In this document: positions 60,808-64,000 of the stretch, one piece after another | How the letters are laid out: each line of letters starts with the position of its first letter | Numbering within the stretch: position 1 is the stretch's first letter | Source: JBCBJX01 sp964342855 | Lineage (GTDB): Bacteria; Pseudomonadota; Alphaproteobacteria; Caulobacterales; Parvularculaceae | Reading direction: 5' to 3' | DNA: 64,000 nt | Assembly (NCBI GenBank): GCA_964342855.1 | Contig: CAYFIB010000012.1 | Coordinates: 13,112 to 77,111 of the forward strand | Program-made: the position numbers and the translations under genes | The notes under the pieces: generated by a model | Told to the model about the DNA's origin: nothing | Database searches by the model: none | The model's input: only the letters and a program-made list of their open reading frames with translations

Positions 60808-61608
60808 CTACGGCCAGAGATAGCCGGATATCGCCGTCGAGAGGACGGTTTCATTGTAGACGCGGCGACCGGGTCCGTCCGAGGCGCCGGCGGCGACCAT
60901 CAGCGGGATGAGGTGCTCTTCCCGCGGATGGCTGAATCGAGCATGCGGCGCCGTCGCCCAGCCGGCAAGCCGTTCCGAGCGTTCCGCCGCAGGCGCTTCG
61001 CAGGCAGCCGTGAGCCAGGCGTCGAAGGCCTCCGACGGCGCGGTCGACGCCGGGTTTCCGTACCCGCGCATATTGTGAAAGCTCATGCCGGAGCCGACGA
61101 TCAACACGCCTTCGTCCCGCAGCGGCGCAAGCGCGCGGCCCGCCGCAACGTGCGCCGCAGGATCAAGCGAGCGCGCCAGCGACATCTGAACGACCGGAAC
61201 ATCCGCATCGGGAAAGGCGACCTTCAGCGGAACAAATACGCCGTGATCCCAGCCGCGGTCTGGATCCACGTCCGTCGGCGCGCCCGCCTTTTCAAGCAGA
61301 TCGCAAGCGCGGTTCGCGATCGCGGGGGCGCCTGATGCGGGGTAGGTCAACTGGTACGTATGGGGCGGAAATCCGGAATAGTCGTAGATGAGGTCCGGCG
61401 CCGCGGCGCCGGTGAAGGCGAACCCGTTCGTCTCCCAATGTCCTGAAACCAGGAGGATCGCTTTCGGCCGCTCCGGGAGCAACTCGGGAAGAGAACTGAG
61501 GAAGGCGGCCATTCCGGTCCAGACCCCATGCGGGTCGTCCATGAAAAAGCACGGGCCGCCGCCATGAGGAATGAACAGGGACGGCTGGCGGCGTTGTCGG
61601 GCGGTCAT
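60808..61608 (-). CDS. LigB/DODA family extradiol dioxygenase (YgiD-like)
   Basis: A 266-residue protein of the class III extradiol ring-cleavage (4,5-DOPA dioxygenase) family. Metal-binding motifs: PSLFIPHGGGPCFF, ILLVSGHWET, and FHNMRGYG near residue 182; SHPREEHLIPLMVAAGA is the conserved C-terminal block. The ATG complementary to 61606-61608 follows GAGGATT; upstream residues in the same frame are not conserved. Natural substrate unknown (catechol-type aromatics). Convergent with the TonB receptor, 6 bases apart. Confidence 0.92.
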   Translation of the reverse strand: MTARQRRQPSLFIPHGGGPCFFMDDPHGVWTGMAAFLSSLPELLPERPKAILLVSGHWETNGFAFTGAAAPDLIYDYSGFPPHTYQLTYPASGAPAIANRACDLLEKAGAPTDVDPDRGWDHGVFVPLKVAFPDADVPVVQMSLARSLDPAAHVAAGRALAPLRDEGVLIVGSGMSFHNMRGYGNPASTAPSEAFDAWLTAACEAPAAERSERLAGWATAPHARFSHPREEHLIPLMVAAGASDGPGRRVYNETVLSTAISGYLWP

Positions 61609-61843
61609 ATCGTAATCCTCTGAACGGGTTTCAGAGTTTCGGTAGACCATCGTCTCCTATCAATGCGCCTTGCAGGAACAGTTTGTTTCCCCAGCGAAGC
61701 CGTCTGGTCGACGACAACCCGCTTTCCGTCGTTTTGTGAGCTTTGGACGGGTTTAAACTGGAGTGTCTTGGTCGCTACCTCTATGAACGCATGAGAGGCG
61801 TTGTCTCCATCGGCTTCGCGCGAGGTGATGCGACGAGGGGCGG

Positions 61844-62848
61844 ATGGTGTCCAAACTTGAAGATCCGAAATTGAGCTCTGAAGCGGTATCTGGCTCGCGG
61901 TTGTGGACGCCATCTCCGCGGATAGCCGGATTACTAACCTTACTCGGATGGGGGAGCGGCCTTTTCTACGCGGGGCGCATGAGACTGGCGATCATAGCCG
62001 GCGTCGCGCAAGTCGGTCATGCGATGGTTTTTGTATTTTGCCTGGTTGGCTTGATCGCCATCCGGCACCCCGCCGCCAAACCTCTCTGGAAAACTGTTCA
62101 AGATGGCGCCCATGAATGGGTCGGCTTTGCGCTGTCGGCGGCTTTGGGCGTGTGCGTCTTCCTCGTAACTCGGAGACCTCAGGCGACGAAACTATCCCGC
62201 AGAACGCGAGCGTTCGGGGCGGTCGGGTTCTGGCTGGCGCCCCTCATGTTCAGCGTGGCCGTTGCGCTCGTAGTCCGCAGCATCGCCATTCAACCATTCA
62301 ACATGGCAAGCGGCGCCATGCAGCCAACAATTTCTCCGAACACGCTCCTTCTCGTTAATAAGCACAAATACGGTCATGGACGATATTCATACAAGCCGTT
62401 ACCGGGGCCTCTCAGGACGGAGCTTCCACACGATATTGTTGGCGACGTCGTCGCTTTTCATGACACGGCCACGCGCGCGACATGGGTTTCGCGAGTCGTT
62501 GCGATCGAGGGAGATACCGTCACGGTCCGCGGCGGCCAACTGTCCGTGAATGGACGTATAGTCGAGCGCGAAGTGATTGGCGAGACGAAAGGACGGCGGT
62601 CCGTTCGCTCAGATGAGGAAGTACCCGTTCAGCTGTACCGGGAAACACTTTCCAACGGAGTATCTTTTCGGGTCTGGGATTTTGAGCCCACAGCGCGATT
62701 TGATTACTTCGGTCCGTACACCGTTCCGGACGGGCACGTTTTTCTCATGAGCGACAATCGCGACTTTTCCGTCGATAGCCGGAGCCCCGATCTCGGGCCA
62801 GTTTCTATTCAGCAACTTTTGGGGCCGATCGCCGTCATTTCAAAATAG
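61844..62848 (+). CDS. signal peptidase I homologue lacking the catalytic Ser and Lys
   Basis: A 334-residue protein. Residues 20-145 contain about four hydrophobic helices, followed by an S26 signal peptidase domain. The box with the nucleophile reads MASGAMQPT, so the serine before Met is A158 (codon 62315-62317, GCC); the general-base box reads WVSRVVAIEGD with S216 (codon 62489-62491) instead of Lys. Structural boxes are intact (SDNRDFSVDSR at 303-313, GDVVAFHD). It is therefore a predicted inactive membrane homologue. Base composition is visibly less GC-rich than the neighbours (row 62281-62340 has 31 G+C of 60), hinting at transfer. Confidence 0.82.
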   Translation: MVSKLEDPKLSSEAVSGSRLWTPSPRIAGLLTLLGWGSGLFYAGRMRLAIIAGVAQVGHAMVFVFCLVGLIAIRHPAAKPLWKTVQDGAHEWVGFALSAALGVCVFLVTRRPQATKLSRRTRAFGAVGFWLAPLMFSVAVALVVRSIAIQPFNMASGAMQPTISPNTLLLVNKHKYGHGRYSYKPLPGPLRTELPHDIVGDVVAFHDTATRATWVSRVVAIEGDTVTVRGGQLSVNGRIVEREVIGETKGRRSVRSDEEVPVQLYRETLSNGVSFRVWDFEPTARFDYFGPYTVPDGHVFLMSDNRDFSVDSRSPDLGPVSIQQLLGPIAVISK

Positions 62849-62871
62849 GCGCTGAAGCCTGTCTTCAACCT

Positions 62872-63627
62872 TTAAACCCCCGTCACGCCCCGGATCAGCC
62901 GGAAGAACCACGGATAGGGGAGCATGCGCAGGGCCATCAGCTGCCAGACGAAGGGTCGCGGGAAGGCGATCTCGAACTTCGTCGATTGGAGCCCCCTGGC
63001 GATCTCCTTCGCGGCTTCTTCGGGCGTGATGAGCTGCGGCATCTCGAATTCATTGAGGTCGGTGAGGGGCGTTTTCACGAAGCCGGGATTGATGAGCTGA
63101 AGCGTGACGCCGTCGTCTTTCAGCTCATTGCGCAGCGTCTCGCAGAGATTGATGAGCGCAGCCTTCGTCGGCCCGTAGGCGACCGCGCGCGGCAGGCCGC
63201 GATAGCCCGCGACGGACGCGGTGACGGCGATGCGGCCTGATTTGCGGGCGCGCATAACGGGCATGACAGCGTCGAGACCGTTGACGACGCCCATGTAGTT
63301 GACCGCGACGCCGCGGGAAATCGCATCCGCTTCCCAATCCGCAAGGCCCATGGGCGCGTAGGTTCCAGCGTTGAAAACGGCGACGTCGATGGGGCCAATT
63401 TCGGCCTCGATGCGCGCGCAGGTCTCCGTGACCGCGCTGCGGTCCGTCACGTCCAGCGGGAAGGGGCGGATGGTCGGTCGGGCGGCGGCCACCGTCTCCA
63501 GCTTGTCGGCGGAGCGTGAGGACACGCAGACGGCGCGCGCGCCCATGTCGGCGAGGCGCTCGGCGAGGGCGGCCCCGATGCCGGTGCTCGCGCCGACGAT
63601 CCAGACGGTCTTGTTCGTGAAGCTCAT
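62872..63627 (-). CDS. short-chain dehydrogenase/reductase
   Basis: A 251-residue classical SDR. The cofactor motif is VGASTGIGAALAERLADMGA (TGxxxGIG), NAGTYAPMG gives the NAG motif, and the catalytic residues fall in VTASVAGYRGLPRAVAYGPTKAA (Ser, YxxxK). The C-terminal 35 residues are hydrophobic and aromatic (FVWQLMALRMLPYPWFFRL), suggesting membrane association. The ATG complementary to 63625-63627 fits the conserved SDR start; the upstream frame is not SDR-like. Substrate unknown. Divergent from the CoA-transferase gene. Confidence 0.92.
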   Translation of the reverse strand: MSFTNKTVWIVGASTGIGAALAERLADMGARAVCVSSRSADKLETVAAARPTIRPFPLDVTDRSAVTETCARIEAEIGPIDVAVFNAGTYAPMGLADWEADAISRGVAVNYMGVVNGLDAVMPVMRARKSGRIAVTASVAGYRGLPRAVAYGPTKAALINLCETLRNELKDDGVTLQLINPGFVKTPLTDLNEFEMPQLITPEEAAKEIARGLQSTKFEIAFPRPFVWQLMALRMLPYPWFFRLIRGVTGV

Positions 63628-63736
63628 TGGCCACTCCGGTCGTTGCTCAGCCTCTCTACGGCTCCTAGGTCCCGGTGGACGCATTGCGGGGGATCGGCTA
63701 GCCCCGCCGAAGTACGCGGTCGAGAAGGAGCGCTTG

Positions 63737-64000
63737 ATGAACAAGATCTATAAAGACGCGGCGTCGGCCCTTGAGGGCGTCCCGCGCGACGGCATGCTGG
63801 TCATGGCGGGCGGGTTCGGCCTCTGCGGCATTCCGGAGAACCTGATCGCCGCCCTGCGCGATTCCGGCGCGAAGGACCTCACGGTCGTCTCCAACAACGC
63901 GGGCGTCGACGGCTTCGGTCTCGGCCTGCTGCTTGAGACGCGCCAGATCAGGAAAATGATCTCGTCCTATGTCGGCGAGAACAAGGAGTTCGAGCGCCAG
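63737..64000 (+). CDS. 3-oxoacid CoA-transferase subunit A, cut by the window end
   Basis: The first 88 codons of a CoA-transferase alpha subunit, open to the last base. It begins MNKIYKDAASALEG and continues with the family block MVMAGGFGLCGIPENLI-like MLVMAGGFGLCGIPE, then VSNNAGVDGFGLGLLLETRQ and MISSYVGENKEFERQ, typical of succinyl-CoA:3-ketoacid or acetoacetate CoA-transferase. It transfers CoA between succinyl-CoA or acetyl-CoA and a 3-oxoacid. The start follows AAGGAG at 63725-63730. The beta subunit gene would be expected just beyond the window. Confidence 0.93.
   Translation, partial: MNKIYKDAASALEGVPRDGMLVMAGGFGLCGIPENLIAALRDSGAKDLTVVSNNAGVDGFGLGLLLETRQIRKMISSYVGENKEFERQ

Noticed and set aside
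61605..61913. 102-codon minus-strand open frame upstream of the dioxygenase
   Set aside because: Spans a divergent promoter region and the start of another gene, with no conserved features.

Overview
This window is GC-rich chromosomal DNA from an alphaproteobacterium. The evidence is a complete gene transfer agent (GTA) structural cluster, a ChrR/RpoE pair, the alphaproteobacterial-type ccmIEFH-degP-two-component block, and DUF2336, DUF1491 and DUF6456 proteins. The mix suggests the Parvularculales/Caulobacterales/Maricaulales side of the class rather than a rhizobium, but the sequence alone does not fix the genus. Almost all of it is densely packed coding sequence with 4-base stop/start overlaps. 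There is one 100-N assembly gap at 20047-20146. I saw no rRNA, tRNA, CRISPR array or insertion sequence.

Layout. 0-2.8 kb: DUF2336 protein (5' cut by the window), then an orphan ParA ATPase with a ribbon-helix-helix partner. 2.9-10.8 kb: a nine-gene Mrp-type cation/proton antiporter operon with three MrpD/NuoLMN-like subunits and a stand-alone MbhDE-like subunit, in the E-F-G-DE-B-C-D order of archaeal membrane-bound hydrogenases. 10.9-13.2 kb: a stand-alone DnaA domain IV protein, DUF6456, SufE and a secreted protein of unknown function. 13.4-20.0 kb: orphan histidine kinase, DUF1491, lipoprotein, release factor 3, PBP1A, cysteine-cluster protein. 20.3-33.7 kb: the GTA (terminases, portal, protease, capsid, connectors, tail, baseplate). 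33.8-45.3 kb: J-domain protein, unknown protein, cytochrome c maturation (ccmI, E, F, H), a hydrolase-OsmC fusion, DegP, a FeuPQ-like two-component system, HU. 45.6-49.7 kb: an uncharacterised operon of two FAD oxidoreductase-like proteins and a GcvT-like protein. 49.7-54.9 kb: PAS histidine kinase, KefB-type antiporter, serine hydrolase. 55.0-58.6 kb: the RpoE/ChrR photo-oxidative stress switch, divergent from a flavin amine oxidase and DUF1365 pair, with RpoE-like promoters on both sides. 58.7-64.0 kb: TonB siderophore receptor, LigB-type dioxygenase, a signal peptidase I homologue lacking both catalytic residues, a short-chain dehydrogenase, and the start of a 3-oxoacid CoA-transferase subunit A gene.

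The most notable observations are: (1) the second GTA tail chaperone gene has no start codon of its own but is reached by a -1 shift at a correctly phased GGGAAAG heptamer, the slip sequence of phage lambda G/T; (2) the GTA large terminase is split over two frames and has no canonical start; (3) the signal peptidase-like protein is a predicted pseudoenzyme; (4) the FAD/FAD/GcvT operon has no obvious known function; (5) the Mrp operon resembles the membrane arm of Mbh/Mbs complexes; (6) the N gap is flanked by an exact 55-base duplication and is very probably an assembly artefact.
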